From Bryum argenteum (Eukaryota > Streptophyta > Bryopsida > Bryales > Bryaceae): DNA of 64,000 bases. Of the stretch, positions 12,627 to 24,605 are shown piece after piece. The notes below the pieces were generated by a model that was not told the DNA's origin, ran no database searches, and saw nothing but the letters and a program-made list of their open reading frames with translations. The stretch is from assembly GCA_037043015.1 (NCBI GenBank), contig CM073323.1, positions 3,658,001 to 3,722,000 on the forward strand, read 5' to 3'. The first letter of the stretch is position 1; the number at the start of each line of letters is the position of its first letter. A program made the translations under genes and the position numbers.

Positions 12627-12665
12627 GGACGTTACTTGGGCGTGAGCGTAGAGCGTAGAGCGGAG
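12627..12665 (+). repeat. Left terminal inverted repeat of the 14.8-kb element
   Basis: It begins GGACGTTACTT and continues with GCGTGAGCGTAGAGCG and a second GTAGAGCG unit. A core of about 24 bases is shared with the inverted right end. Confidence 0.75.
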
Positions 12666-13025
12666 AATTTCAGATTGGAGAGCGGTGGTGAGAACATTTT
12701 TTTGGTAAATTTTACTAAAAATATAAAAATTCTAAATTTATACAGAATATTCTAGAGAATATTCGAATATTCCTGACTTATTACCGTGGATTTGGAACCC
12801 AAACCCGTGGAAATGAGGGAAAAAGTTCTGAAATTTGGCAAACTTCAACAACATTCAAAAGAGATGGAGACACTTATGGTGTGACATTACTTAAACAATT
12901 TTGTGGACATAGATACTAATATTTTTTTTTTAATGCTATATTGCAAGACTGAGTCACACGACGTGTTCACAACACGGTATAGGGTTAAGGGCGAATAGGG
13001 AATAAAGTGTGGAAAACTATGACAT

Positions 13026-15914
13026 CTAAACTATGGCGAGCTCAAGGATGCCTCTCTCCATGATCATCTTCACCTCGTTGAAACTTAGGGTAGGCGCATG
13101 GATGAAGAGGTCTACATCTGGTTCAAACTTGCATATCAACACAAAGACATAGTATAGGTGCTTACAAGGTCTATACGGTTCTCCTCTCCGCCCTAATTTT
13201 GCAATTGTGCTTTTAAACACCGGACAAGTGCAATCTGGTAATGCACCTATTGATAGTTGATAAATCGATTGCGAATCTGACTCCATGGAAATAATGCATC
13301 CAATTCCTGGCGATGGGACCATAGTGACCTTTAGTATCTTCGCCTGCATCGCACGGGCGGAATCAATATTCCGTGTGTGCTTAGAAGTTACGTTGCAGAT
13401 GCGTCGGAGGTTCCTTGACTTCCTTGATTTTGGGAAGACATCTGCATTCTCCGGCACAGGAATATGTGACAGGTCCCGTGGCGCAGATGCATTGTTGAAA
13501 GTGCGGTTGAGTGGTAGTCTCTCCTTCTGAGGGAGTCGGAAACCAGCATTCTCTAACGCCTCCATCTCCGAACGTGTCAGATTTGTCCCTATCTTCACGG
13601 GCCGATTGTTGGGATTGGGGGTTGATCTTCAGTTCGAGAGAACGGCTCCACCCACTTCCGACGAGTGCCCTTCACACACCTCTCAGTATCGTCGGGGCAT
13701 AAATAAAACTTCTCCACCTTGCGGTGACCATTTTTTGGAGGCATCCATATTCCGGTATAAGTTGGTGCAGGTGTGGACTTCCCGTTTTGCACTATACGAG
13801 ACTCGCATTTCTTCTTCACACGCATCTTTGTGCCCAACAGACTTAGGCGAGGGCTCCTTCAATCGAGCAATATGCCATAAGTTTTCGTTCACTTTTGTCT
13901 CTTGTACAGCTGTCACCCGATTAATAGAGGCACCAGCGGATGGGGAAGATTCGATTGGGCGTGCTTCGTCTTCGTCGTCCTCGTGAATAGTTGTCAGACT
14001 CTCAGCACAACCCCTCGTAACCCTTCTCCCGATTCGGGACGCGAAAATTCACGATGTCGAGGCCTATGGGTTTCTCTTCCGCTCCGATTGGAACATCACG
14101 CTTACGTTTCTTGAACCAAAATCTCTCGGCACCCTCCAAGTGAGCATCGCGAGTACAAAATATATCGACCTCCCAACTCTCTATTACGGCCTTATTGAGA
14201 GGCGATGGATCGCCGGTTCTATGAGCCTTGCGTTGTGCACTGCGAAGTCGGAGTTCCTCCCTAGACGGACCATGTCCACCCGCTCCACCTTTGGTGTATT
14301 GATAGTAACCCACAACTTGAAGGAAAGCACAAACGTAATCATCAACAGCTGCCATATAGAGATCACCACCCTTATTTCCCGAAGCTTGCAACCATTTGTT
14401 ATGAATGGATTCTGCAAGGTTGCAGGATGGCATCTCAGCTAGCTCTTCTGGAGATAATTTTTGTTCCTGACAGGTACATAAATAGTGATGTCAAGCTCAA
14501 AGTGTAGGAAGAGGCTATTTCGTTGACGAAATTGCCTCCTAAAAATAGATATTTTTTTATTTTAATTTTTATTGGAAAGAAATAATAATTTACATTTATC
14601 TCGACTTAATTGTAAAATCGAAATTGCTATAACTTGAAAATTACCGTAGTAAGCATTTACTTACCAGTTCCATGCACGCTCTTGAATATCATCTCCAAAG
14701 ACGTAGAAGATTTTGGCAGGACACAAAGCAACGCAGACTGGAGGTTCTCTGCAAATCTTACAGACTAGGGTGGACGATGAGGGAGGCGGTTCACTAACTG
14801 AAAAAGGTTCTTTGGTGATACCTTCAAACTCCACCTCATTGACTCCCGTCGCACGATCCGGCCGTTCCAAGAAAGGACACTTGTCATTGTGGCATTGGAG
14901 ATGACCCACGCAATTTGAATATCGAAATGACAAGCCCAGGGTGTTGCTGATGTTAGTTGTTATCGTCCTAGTCCAGACATGTCCGTCATACCGTTTGTCC
15001 ATCCCTTCCATTGATCTTGCATTCTTGAGTACAAATGAAGGAAGTGAAGGGGGAGGAGGACATATAGGGCATCTCCATTAAAAGATGGAGGCGAGAAAGG
15101 ATACAATGTGAGTAGGGATGGAATTGAAATCTAGTTTCTTGAGTATATTCTTGCTACCGGGCATGCTACCAAGTTTGCGTAGACATGGAAGAATGTTTTT
15201 GGGTTTTCCTGTTTGAGAGGATGGTGTGGGAGAGGCTAACGAAGAGGGCGTTGATAGAAAAGAGTTCTGAGAAATAGAGGAGATGGATGGAAGCTTGGCT
15301 GAAGGACGACGGGGTGGAACCGATGGCTTTCGTTCGTCATCGGATGAATCTGATATATCGATACTAACACGCTTGCCTGGTTCGATCTTGACACGAGCAA
15401 AGAGGGGACCAACGTTAGAGATCGTGGAGGAGCTACGAGGTGTTAGAAGTTGAGTGGAGGCGTTCATAACCGACTCTGTCAAACCGTATAGGCGATACTT
15501 TCCTAACTTCAGCTTCCACATGGTAGCGTTATTATCTAAGACGACTGGTTCTACAACCGTGGAGTACAGGACATGATAAGTTTGAGGATCAAGAACGTCG
15601 GTTTCTAACCACAATCTGGATACATCATAGCCAAAGCGAATTGCAAGCCAAGAAGAGGTTACTTGACCACACCATCGGGGCCGGGGAGGAAGACAGAGAG
15701 GGACATCGAGGGCGACCGACTTAATTTCGATCAAATCCGAGAAGGAGGCTCCGTGGTGGAAGCCATGACTTGACCACGCCATGAGGGCGAGGAGGAGGAC
15801 AAGCGGGGACATCGAGGCAACCGACTTAATCTCGATCAAATCCGGGCAAGGTTTACGAGAGGAGGAAGCCATGATTGAAGCTAGTACAAGAGAATGGACG
15901 AACGAGTGGTACAA
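13026..15914 (-). pseudogene. SWIM zinc-finger transposase-like gene, apparently lacking its catalytic domain
   Basis: On the minus strand the pieces appear in this order. 15914-15078: a Ser/Pro-rich N-terminal exon whose first 80 codons contain a tandem duplication of about 107 bp (DLIEIKSVA occurs twice). 15040-14661: a cysteine cluster (NCVGHLQCHNDKC, then CKICREPPVC). 14480-14002: NLAESIHNKWLQ, a motif that usually follows the DDE domain in Mutator-like transposases. 13598-13026: a SWIM finger, CTC followed later by CKH. SWIM fingers sit near the C-terminus of Mutator-type transposases. No DDE catalytic region is visible between 14661 and 14480, and the flanking donor and acceptor phases do not match, which fits loss of the central exons. 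A SWIM gene that never had the catalytic part is the alternative. Confidence 0.6.
14511..14538. other. Hairpin containing the TTCGTTGACGAA motif
   Basis: GAGGC, then ATTTCGT, a TG loop, then ACGAAAT and GCCTC fold back on each other almost perfectly. The hairpin lies in an apparent intron of the SWIM gene. Its core is the reverse complement of the TTCGTCAACGAA motif repeated seven times at 19279-20995 in the same transposon. Confidence 0.65.
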
Positions 15915-16606
15915 AAGAGATAATGAGTACTGCGGCGATGTTTATGTACTAAAATAATGTACTCTTGTAAGTAGTAAATGTAAAAAGAGTTGCAAAATTA
16001 TCTAGTGAAAGATATTCAAGAGGTTGGATGTGAGGCTAATATTGGACGCACGAACTCCACAACGTATACGTATTTAAAACGTATCTTACAACCACTTTGT
16101 TTAAATATTGAACACGCGCATTAATTAAGCACAAGTATTAAGATGGTAAAACTAATTAAGGAATTGAGATTTGAATTCGAGACGGCGGCCGCCAGTGTCA
16201 GAGAATAAGTGCGCCAGAAAGGCTACTTGAAAATAGATTAGTATATAGTGTCAGACACGGAATCTGGGTAAAAGATTTTGTACTGCATCGGTGTGCGAAA
16301 GTGGCTATGAGTGTTAATGGGTTACGCGTTTAGAGTAGTTAGGGTTTAGGAAGAACGGCGCATCCAAAGAGTATAAAGTCATCGGGTTACAAGAGATATT
16401 CCTCTTTGTTTCTGTTGTATGATATAGTTGTATTCTCAGAGTCACGCTTTTGAGAATATCGTATCTTAAGAGCGAGGAGTTTGTGATTGTTTGCAATAGA
16501 GGGTGATAGTAGTCAAGTCGAGAGAGGGAAGGATGGAGTACGCGGGAAGAAGAAGAGAAGAGGTGGCATAAAGTTTTCTGGATCGAAAGCATTGCGGCGG
16601 AGTGCC

Positions 16607-17298
16607 ATGCGGAAGAAAGATGCGCCGGATGTGTCTGATGACGATCATATGCAAGACATAGATGAAACGATTGATGAGTTCCTTCCCGGGAGGTTTAGAA
16701 GGAATGTAAAGATTCGAACATTGTACTTGGACGATGTTACTGAGAATACAGCGGGTGAAGACGAAGAAGAACGGCTTGATTGGAACGAAGGAGTGAAGGA
16801 GGTAGATGCTAGTAAGAAATCGCAAAGCAGGAGTGGATCTCAAGAAATTGAACGTGATGGCGTGGATAAAGAGTTCGAAAAAGTAGTAAGTATAAATGGG
16901 AGTCTGGGTTTGCACAATGTGTTAAAGTTGATGTGATGTACAGTCTTAAATGTTTTAATGGGTTTGTTCAGTGGGATGATATGGAGACATTCGTTGATGA
17001 CATCTTTGGTGTTCATCCTCAGCAATTTGAAGCCGAAATACATGGAGCAAGCCAGGAATGTCAAGTGGAAGAACGGAATGCAGTGGATGGCCATGAAGAA
17101 AAAGACGAAATGGAATTAGACCCGGAACGTTTACCGGTACAATTCCCAAACCTTAGAGAGGAGGTAGATCTAGGATGTCGACCTGAGTTTATGATTTATG
17201 AACACCCTAATGGCTTCATTCAATGTTGGTTGATAGACAATAATGAGTTCCCCTGGGCTGACCGTGAGGACGTGGACGAAGCAGATGCTGATAGTTAA
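16607..17298 (+). CDS. Unknown acidic protein, two exons, cargo of the large transposon
   Basis: Exon 1 (16607-16885) ends at a good donor (GTAAGT), and exon 2 (16972-17298) follows a TTCAG acceptor; both are phase 0 and give 201 residues. The reading frame is open upstream of the ATG at 16607 back to about 16450, so the true start or a first exon could lie there; that upstream part is basic (GKKKRRGG). The N-terminal half is highly acidic (DVSDDDHMQDIDETIDEF). The C-terminal part contains FPNLREEVDLGC and GFIQCWLIDNNEFPW and is again acidic at the very end. No known family is recognised. It reads away from the SWIM gene, with about 700 bp between the two gene starts, and appears unbroken. 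Confidence 0.5.
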
Positions 17299-18460
17299 CG
17301 TGCGACTAGGATATAGACCCATTGAAGCCTTTTATTCTACATGTATTAGAACAGTTGGATATATTGTGGAAAAAGTCCAATTTATGTGAGACGGTCGCCC
17401 ATGAATAAAGACCATAGCCCAACAATTCTTAGATGACATTTTTAGTAGAGAACATTCTAAACTCATATTCGGTGCTATATAAGAAGAAAAATAAAAATAG
17501 TGATATCTTATCTATATTGTTATGTACGTTACCGAAACCACTCATGTCGCAGTAAATCATCATTTTATTATGTTATACGGCAAACTCCCCATCTAGCACT
17601 GTCGTCCATCTGCGTATGCGGACGCCCGGGTAGCATAAGACGGCGGCATTGGCAGATAGTCGCATTGAAGCGACATTCACGTACTCAAACTCTCTCATCA
17701 TCAAAGTCATGAAGTCATGTAGAATTAAAGGATATAAGTGCGAACAAAAAGCTTCCATCGTGAGCTATCGAGTAAAGTGTTTTATCATTCGCTACCGGTA
17801 TTATAAAGTGCGTATGTTTTGGACGAATAAAGTAGAAGTGAACGATAGTAGCTTCTATGTAGAGTGTTGGCGCGTGAAGCCGTCTACGGGATATCGGTTT
17901 GCACGTAGAAGCCGAGTTGTTTGACTTAGTAGCTAGAAGCTTATACCTTTAGCACATGGCATTCTAGCAATTCGGTGGAGGATCGGGTGAAATCGCCAAA
18001 GCAGAGGCCGGATTTCATGCAGAGTCATCGGAGACGGGCACCAAAGTTACATCACCCTCCCGATCAGATCGTTGACCGCAGATAGTAGACCCCCCGCGTA
18101 GGATCGGATGTTTTGAGATCTTAAATGCCGGTAGCAGATGCGGATGGCGGGTCGTCTGCGCCGCATAACCACCGATGATGCGCATAAGCGGGCTGACTCC
18201 ACCGAGGTGCCTTATCTCGAAAGTGCCGATGGTGTAATATCGGGCTGGGCCTGTAGCAGAGATGAGCGTGACTTCCGTGATAAGGTTCCCAGATATCCTC
18301 GGCTGGCTGTGAGGCTCATGATCGGAGGTCATGTTGAAAACCGAGAACTGCGAAGGAGATCTGGTTTGGTGCGGGTGGGAGAGATACATTGCTAGAACGA
18401 AGTACTATCACAGAGAGAGGAATTAAGCTTTCTTTCTTTCAGTTGCAGCGCGAATCGAAG

Positions 18461-21400
18461 ATGGCGAGCTGCGGAGGGGAGATAACGGCAATGCAGGACC
18501 CAAGCAAAGTCGTTGATGTAAGCGCCCCCTCCACGTTTTTGATCTCTGGGTGGCGAAGGATGTACTGGAAAACCACTGGGAAGTTCGAGGTCACCAAAGT
18601 TCAGACAATCGCGTCGAAGGGCATATGCTTTCCGAAAGGTATGTGATGATTTTTCTTCTCGAATGTCGGTCATGGCCGAATTTGAAGCGTCAATGAATTT
18701 CAGCTCGACAATTGCGCCCAGTAGAAGCCGGCTGGTATCCTCGTTTGAATGCAGCCTCGTAGACTCGCAGCCTCGCAGCCTCGTAGACTCGCGACCTCGC
18801 AGACCTCGCACCTCGCAAAGATCGCGACCTCGAGCCTCGTAGCCTCGCGCACCTCGTAGACTTTTTGCATGAGCATTGACATTGACGGATTTGCTCGCGA
18901 GATTGGTGTGGTTAGAACATGCTCGCGGAATCCTCGCTTACGTTTTGTGCTTAGAATGCGAATCTACTCGCTTATAGCCATGTACAAGCTGGCTGGGAAG
19001 GTAGTTTGAAGGCATGACCGAATTCGCAGCATCTTTTTCAGCGTGAACCAACCACCTCGTGAATGAACCACCGCCTCGTGAATGTGCTCTGTTTGAGTTT
19101 TTTTTTCGTCCGCGAAACTACCTTGCTTGAAGCCACGTAGTAGGTTCGTGGGGGACGATGGAAAGCATGGCCGAACTCGCGACCTCGTGCACTTCCAAAG
19201 ATGAGCATCGAGTCAAGCGAAATTCCCATCCTCGTTGACAGTCGTTGGAGATCGGTGGACCACTTCACCTCGGCACATTCGTCAACGAAACATCCTTGCT
19301 CAAGAATTTTAATACTTGGATCGGTGTGCTTGAATTATGCTCCCGAATCCTTGTTTTGTTCATGTGAGTAGAGTGTGCAAGATCTGCTCGAAGCCCTGTC
19401 AACGCCGGCTGGAACCTCGTTTGAATGCGAAAGATGTGTTGTCATTTGAATGTGAAAGATATGCTCGGAGCCGTATAGAAGCCGGCTTAGATCCTCGTTT
19501 GAATATTAGCCCAGATTCGCAACCTCTTTACTTTCGAAGATGAGAATGGAGCGTGGGCTTGCTTTCTGGGAACCTGCTTACCTCGAGCACTATCTACAGC
19601 GAAAGTACATGGCTCCGAGCCTAGTAGAACCTGCATGAGAGGGACGATTGAATGCTTTGCCGAATTCACAGCCTCGTGGACTATCAGCGAGAGCTGTTGT
19701 CCGGGTAGTAGCGGACTCGTGAAGCTGCTCACGCCGAGACTTTCGTCAACGAAATTGCCTTGCCCGCATTGTGATTTTGGATGATTGAAAGATCGAGGCT
19801 TGGCCGAGTTGTGTACTACGAATTTGCGCGCGTCATTGACTGACGAGCTTGACCGTTGAGCCATGTGGAAGACGATCAATCCTCGATTGAATGCGTGCGA
19901 GAAGTTGCGGCTGGTTGCCTTGCTTGGAATCAAAACTACCTTGCCCGTAATATGCTCGTGGATCCTCGTTTGATTGCGGCCCGAATTCATAGTGACTAAG
20001 ACCTCGAGCATGACCCTTGCGCACTTTGTAGAAGCTCGGCTGAGCCTCGTTTAAATTCATGCCGGCATTCAAGCATCGTTGCCTGCCCGACATCGAAACT
20101 CCTTTGCTCGCTTTAGGATATTCTCATCATAGAATGTGAAAGATCTGCTCATGAGATCCTCTCTTTGTAATTGTGATGAGAGTGTGCTACATCTAGTCGG
20201 AACCACGTAGATGTTGGTGGATCCTCTCGTTCGAATGCATGCCGAATTCGTAGACTTTGAGCGGGCTTTTTCTCGTGAGCTTCTTGCCTTGTGAACCGGC
20301 TCATGATGAGCACTCTCGTCAACGAAACTCCCCGGCTCGGAGCCTATTAGAAGTCGGGCCGAGAGTTTTGTATTTCCATTGCCGACCCGCATTCTCGTAC
20401 TCTCGCGAGCGCCGTCGCATGTTGTAACGGCCTCTTGAACCATCTCACCTCGAGCACCTTCGTCAACGAATGTACCTTGCTCGGAGCCCTTAATAAAGTG
20501 GCTGAGATGGGACAAGATGAATGTACGTCGCAATTCGCAGACCTCGTAGACTTTTAGGGAGCGCCGTAGTAAGCGGCCTCGCGAAGCAGGTCACCTCGAG
20601 CAGTTTCGTCAACGAAACTACCTTGCTCCGCAATTCTAATCCTTGTGATCGGTGTGCTTAGAATATGTTCGAGGAAACCACGTTCGGTAATTGTGAGTAG
20701 GGTGTGCAAGATCTGCTTGGAGACTTGTAGATGTTGGCTGGATTCTCTCGTTTGAATGCATGCCGAATTCGTAGACTCTGAGCGAGCGTTGTCTCGTGAG
20801 CTTCCTGCTTAGTGAACCGGCTCATGATGAGCACTTTCGTCAACGAAACTCCCTAGCTCGGAGCCTATTAGAAGCTGGCTGGGAGAGTGTTGTCTTCCCT
20901 TCGCCGAATTCGCATAATCGTACTCTCAGCGAGCGCTGTCTGCATGTTGTAACGGCCTCTTGAACCATCTCACCTCGAGCACCTTCGTCAACGAATGTAC
21001 CTTGCTCGGAGCCCTCAAGAAGGTGGCTGGGATGGACGGTATGAATGCATGTCGCAATTCGCAGCTTTGTAGACTTTTAGGGAGCGTTGTGTAGTAGCGG
21101 GCTCGTGAAAGCGGTCACTGGAGCGCTTTCACAACGAAACTTCCTTGCCATCTGATTGAAATGAAAGTGATCTGCAGGCATGGATTCTGCTCGTGGATCC
21201 TTGTTCGAATGTGTAGTCAGAATTCGCAGGGACATTGACCCTAACTACCTTATCCTCTCTCTGGTTAATATGTGGAAGATAAATATATATGCACGTATAG
21301 CGTTTGTATCCGAGAGTAGGAGAATATTAGGTGATTCATATCTACACCTCTTATCATTTCAATATTAACATTAATCTCTTTTCTCTCATCTCCTTGTGAA

Positions 21401-21747
21401 TATACTAACGCTCTGAATTTTTGTTGTGTTTGCTTTTGTAGGAGTCGATTGACATCGAGCCGGAGTTCTCTTCTGTGGAATCTGAGAGCGATAGTGCTAC
21501 GTCTTGCACGCGAACTAGAGTCTTAGATGTAGAGGTTAAACGCACGGTGGTTCGAGCACTTCCAGCTGCTACTATAGATACTAATACCGACTACGTTCAA
21601 TCAACATTGATCGCTCACCCGATCGTTGTTGAAGATCAACGAGCTACTTACATGAAGTCTTTGGAGGCGCGTCGTAGGCAACTGCGCTTGGAAGCTCAAG
21701 CTCAAGCCAGACTTTGCCCACGACGTTCTAAGAGGATTGCGACCTAG
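18461..21747 (+). CDS. Candidate two-exon gene with a 2.8-kb repeat-filled intron
   Basis: Exon 1 (18461-18638) starts MASCGGEITAMQD and ends at a donor GTATGTG. The downstream exon (21442-21747) follows TTTTGTAG, begins ESIDIEPEFSSVESESDSAT and ends with a basic, arginine-rich tail (RRRQLRLEAQAQARL, then PRRSKRIAT). The exon phases do not agree for a direct join, so an exon in between is missing, damaged or unseen, or these are two genes. The intron carries the TTCGTCAACGAA repeats. No family is recognised. The acidic-then-basic make-up suggests a nuclear or nucleic-acid-binding role, which is only inference. Confidence 0.35.
18700..21180. repeat. Diverged tandem repeats with a recurring TTCGTCAACGAA motif
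   Basis: The motif, or at least its CGTCAACGAA core, occurs near 19279, 19742, 20316, 20461, 20605, 20835 and 20983, with a variant near 21128. It is usually preceded by CACCTCGAGCACC/T and followed by ACTACCTTGCTCGGAGCC-like sequence. The block around 20270-20560 is repeated at about 20800-21090 with a period near 527 bp. A separate run at about 18755-18850 consists of short units of the form CCTCGCAGA/CCTCGTAGA. The repeats carry no convincing coding frame. Confidence 0.7.
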
Positions 21748-21918
21748 TCTAGCTAAATTTGAACAGTCTACTTTAATTTTAGCTACTGACATCTTACATT
21801 ACCATGAGACGTAAAGACCAAAGTTCATGTTGTCTTCATTTATAATTTATGTTGCTTCTCTATTTCTATTTGAGTTTTCATAATTGATTACTAAGTATCT
21901 TTGGTACTCTTGCGCAGA

Positions 21919-24560
21919 CCCCTCTCTCGATTGCCCCGCTGTCATCTGAGACCGATCCCACCAACATGGCAACAACTGACGGTTGTGACGCGGAACAGCA
22001 GTCATGTTTGCCACTGACTATCTCCCCAAGCCGCCAACTCACATCTCAATCTCCAATTGCCGAAGACGATGACGATGACATTCAAGAGATTGTTCCGTCT
22101 GCAGATGTTTGCGCGACATTGATGCGATTGACGAGATGAACACATTTACGGTAGTCGCGTCTCTCAAATCGCAAGATCTGCGAGGGAATCTCCTTCTCTC
22201 CCAGATACTTTGGAGGTTGGGGTTGTTGAAATGCCAAGTCATTTGGCAGAGATGGATCCTATGTGGAGCGCTGACGAGTTACGCGCTCAACAAAAGGGAA
22301 ACTCAATCAACACTATATCCAGGATTAACGTGATCAAACCAGGTTGAAAAATCTCGACTTCAAATTCCCTCTCTCGCCTCTCTCGTGTTACCCCAAGGTA
22401 CGTCCTATCATTGAAACAGATGTTTGCAAGTTGGCAAACGAGTTTGTCAAAGGATACAGAGAGGCGATCGTGTTTTTATGTTTCCCCTTCAGTGAAACGG
22501 TAGCGGTTTGGTAAAGGACGATGATGCCGTTTGGAATAACCCTCATTGGAGAGCGGCCAATGATCGCTTCAAGTCTCATTGCAAGCCGATCCGGACCTTT
22601 GCCAATTCATGGCAAATACTTCTACGTCTATGAGGGAATCATCGCGTTCTATCGCTGGATGCGACATTGAGCAAATGCGCAGAGATGACCCGATTGGTAT
22701 TTCTTTGTCGACTACATTGTCCTTGACGGACGTCATAAATACAAAGTACTTATCGACGCGATGAATGATATCAACTCAAAGAGTTCGATTTTGTATTATT
22801 TTTCCTTGGTCGTAGTATTTTTACACAATTTACATATATTTTGTACTAACCTCATCAACAGTCCACAGCATGATCATGTTGAAGATAGCCTGCCATCGAG
22901 GTTGCAACGCATGCGCAAGTTTGGCAAGATGCCACTAGAAGAATGGAAACCCCTCATCTCTCGCCGAGGACCGGAAATCTTGTTACACCGCAAAAAGATA
23001 AGCCGAGGCGGACTTGGTACTTCGTTACTAAAGACGTCTTCATAAAGTTCCTCTATGCGGTGGGTCATTTTGCATATCTTTTGTATGAATTCGTTTTAAA
23101 TCGAGTTTTTTACTTTATCCAACATGAGTTCTTTGATTGTCCGGAGGCAATGTGCTAAAGTCGCCGACGCCCAAGCCCAATACTACGAGGACACTCCGTC
23201 GGACGAGAGGATCAAGCAAGGAGTTTGGACGGCCATGGACGATGCTCTCAAAGCGAGGTTAAACGAATCCGGCGAGAAAGATTTCGACAAAATGCTTGCC
23301 ATTGCTAATCCCGAAGTTAGGAAAAGCTTTTGAGCAAGAGGTATGAATTCACTCGACCTATCTTACTTCTATCTCTCAATTCCGTTCTCCACATCCCTCT
23401 GTTATATTTCTTAATCTCTTTCTTGTAATTTGATGTAGATCAATCTTCATTATAGTCGTCAAAAGGATCCCGAGATGTCTCTGGAGCGCCTCCAGAAGGT
23501 CGCCACCACCAACGTTTCGAAGGAAGTGAAAACCATGTGGCTTCGTTGGTGGAACAACACTCCGGCATTCCGACGGAGTGTTCGCTTTCCGGACCCGGTC
23601 AAGATGAAAGACAGGGTGTTGGAGGCATGGCTTGCCCGTGCTGCCTTGTGGTCTCAGGTACTACATATGCACTCAATCACATTCGTTACACCGATATGAC
23701 CATACCCATTTTTCCTGATTTTTACTAACTTCACTTGTTGTCCACGGTTAGCGACGTATCTGAAGGAGGAGGTGGACAAGTTCTTCAAACAAGAGAATCC
23801 CCACATCCCGAACATTGACGCCATTTTGATGCCCGAAGAGTACGTCGAAAAATGGCGTCTTCTTTTATGGGATAAGGCATTCGATGCTTATTTGGGGCCC
23901 AAAGCCAGCCCTAAGTTCATTAAAGGCTCCCACATCGACAAGATTGGCGGAGGTGCTCAAACTAAGAAGCGATTGATGTTCAGGTTTGACCACGCTGTTC
24001 TGTATTGTCAATTTTCTGAATATTATATTCAGAAAAGTGTTTCTAATTGTTTTTACTCTTTGTAGGTATCTCAAACACGAGCTCGTTGCTAAGGGTGGTC
24101 TCGCTCTAGTAGGCATTCCGTCTGAATTCCAAATCCCTTGCTTGAAGAAGAAACCGAGGTCAATTTTTTCGAATGATCAGAGGCAACGGTTCAAGATGGC
24201 TTTACTGTTGACTGGTGGTTGGTTTCTAGAGTCTCAAACCCACCATGTTCACAACGAAGAGAAGCATCTTGTACAGATAGCGGAATCGGTCGACGCCGCT
24301 CCTGTAGCTCTACAAGTTGATGATGATGACGACGACTTCTACATGCTTCCAGGCGCTCCACCACCACCCCCCCTCGCTGCACCAAAAGATAGAGGTATCT
24401 GCAGGTGGCGGCGGAAAACGCCGCAAAATGAGCCTACCCCCGAGCCGGAAGAGGAAGAACAAGAAGAGGAGGTGGAAGAGCACGAAGACAATGACGAAGA
24501 CGACGAGGAGGGCATGGAGATGTTCCCATTCTCGATGAGCTTGCGGTGTTGTAGATTGAA
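21919..24560 (+). pseudogene. Decayed multi-exon gene of unknown function, transposon cargo
   Basis: Protein-like stretches succeed each other on the plus strand but change frame several times without matching splice phases. Near 22060 there is an acidic PIAEDDDDDIQEIVPSADV. Near 22410 comes ETDVCKLANEFVKGYREAI. Near 22600-22780 come KYFYVYEGIIAFYRW and DYIVLDGRHKYKVLIDAM. Near 23170 comes AQAQYYEDTPSDERIKQGVW. Near 23490-23650 come LRWWNNTPAFRR and the following residues. Near 23770-23980 comes EEVDKFFKQENPHIPNIDA and onward. Near 24070-24540 comes HELVAKGGLALVGIPSEFQ, ending in a long Glu/Asp tail. Several joints do have plausible GT/AG sites, so the ancestor was an intron-bearing gene. No family is recognised. 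It may have formed one large gene with the methyltransferase-like part that follows. Confidence 0.45.
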
Positions 24561-24605
24561 ATGTATGTATGTTACTCTAGTTGTACTTTGTTATTTATGT
24601 AACAT

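Noticed and set aside
16466-17094. Minus-strand frames opposite the two-exon acidic-protein gene
   Set aside because: They are shadows of the plus-strand gene, which has proper splice sites and biased composition.
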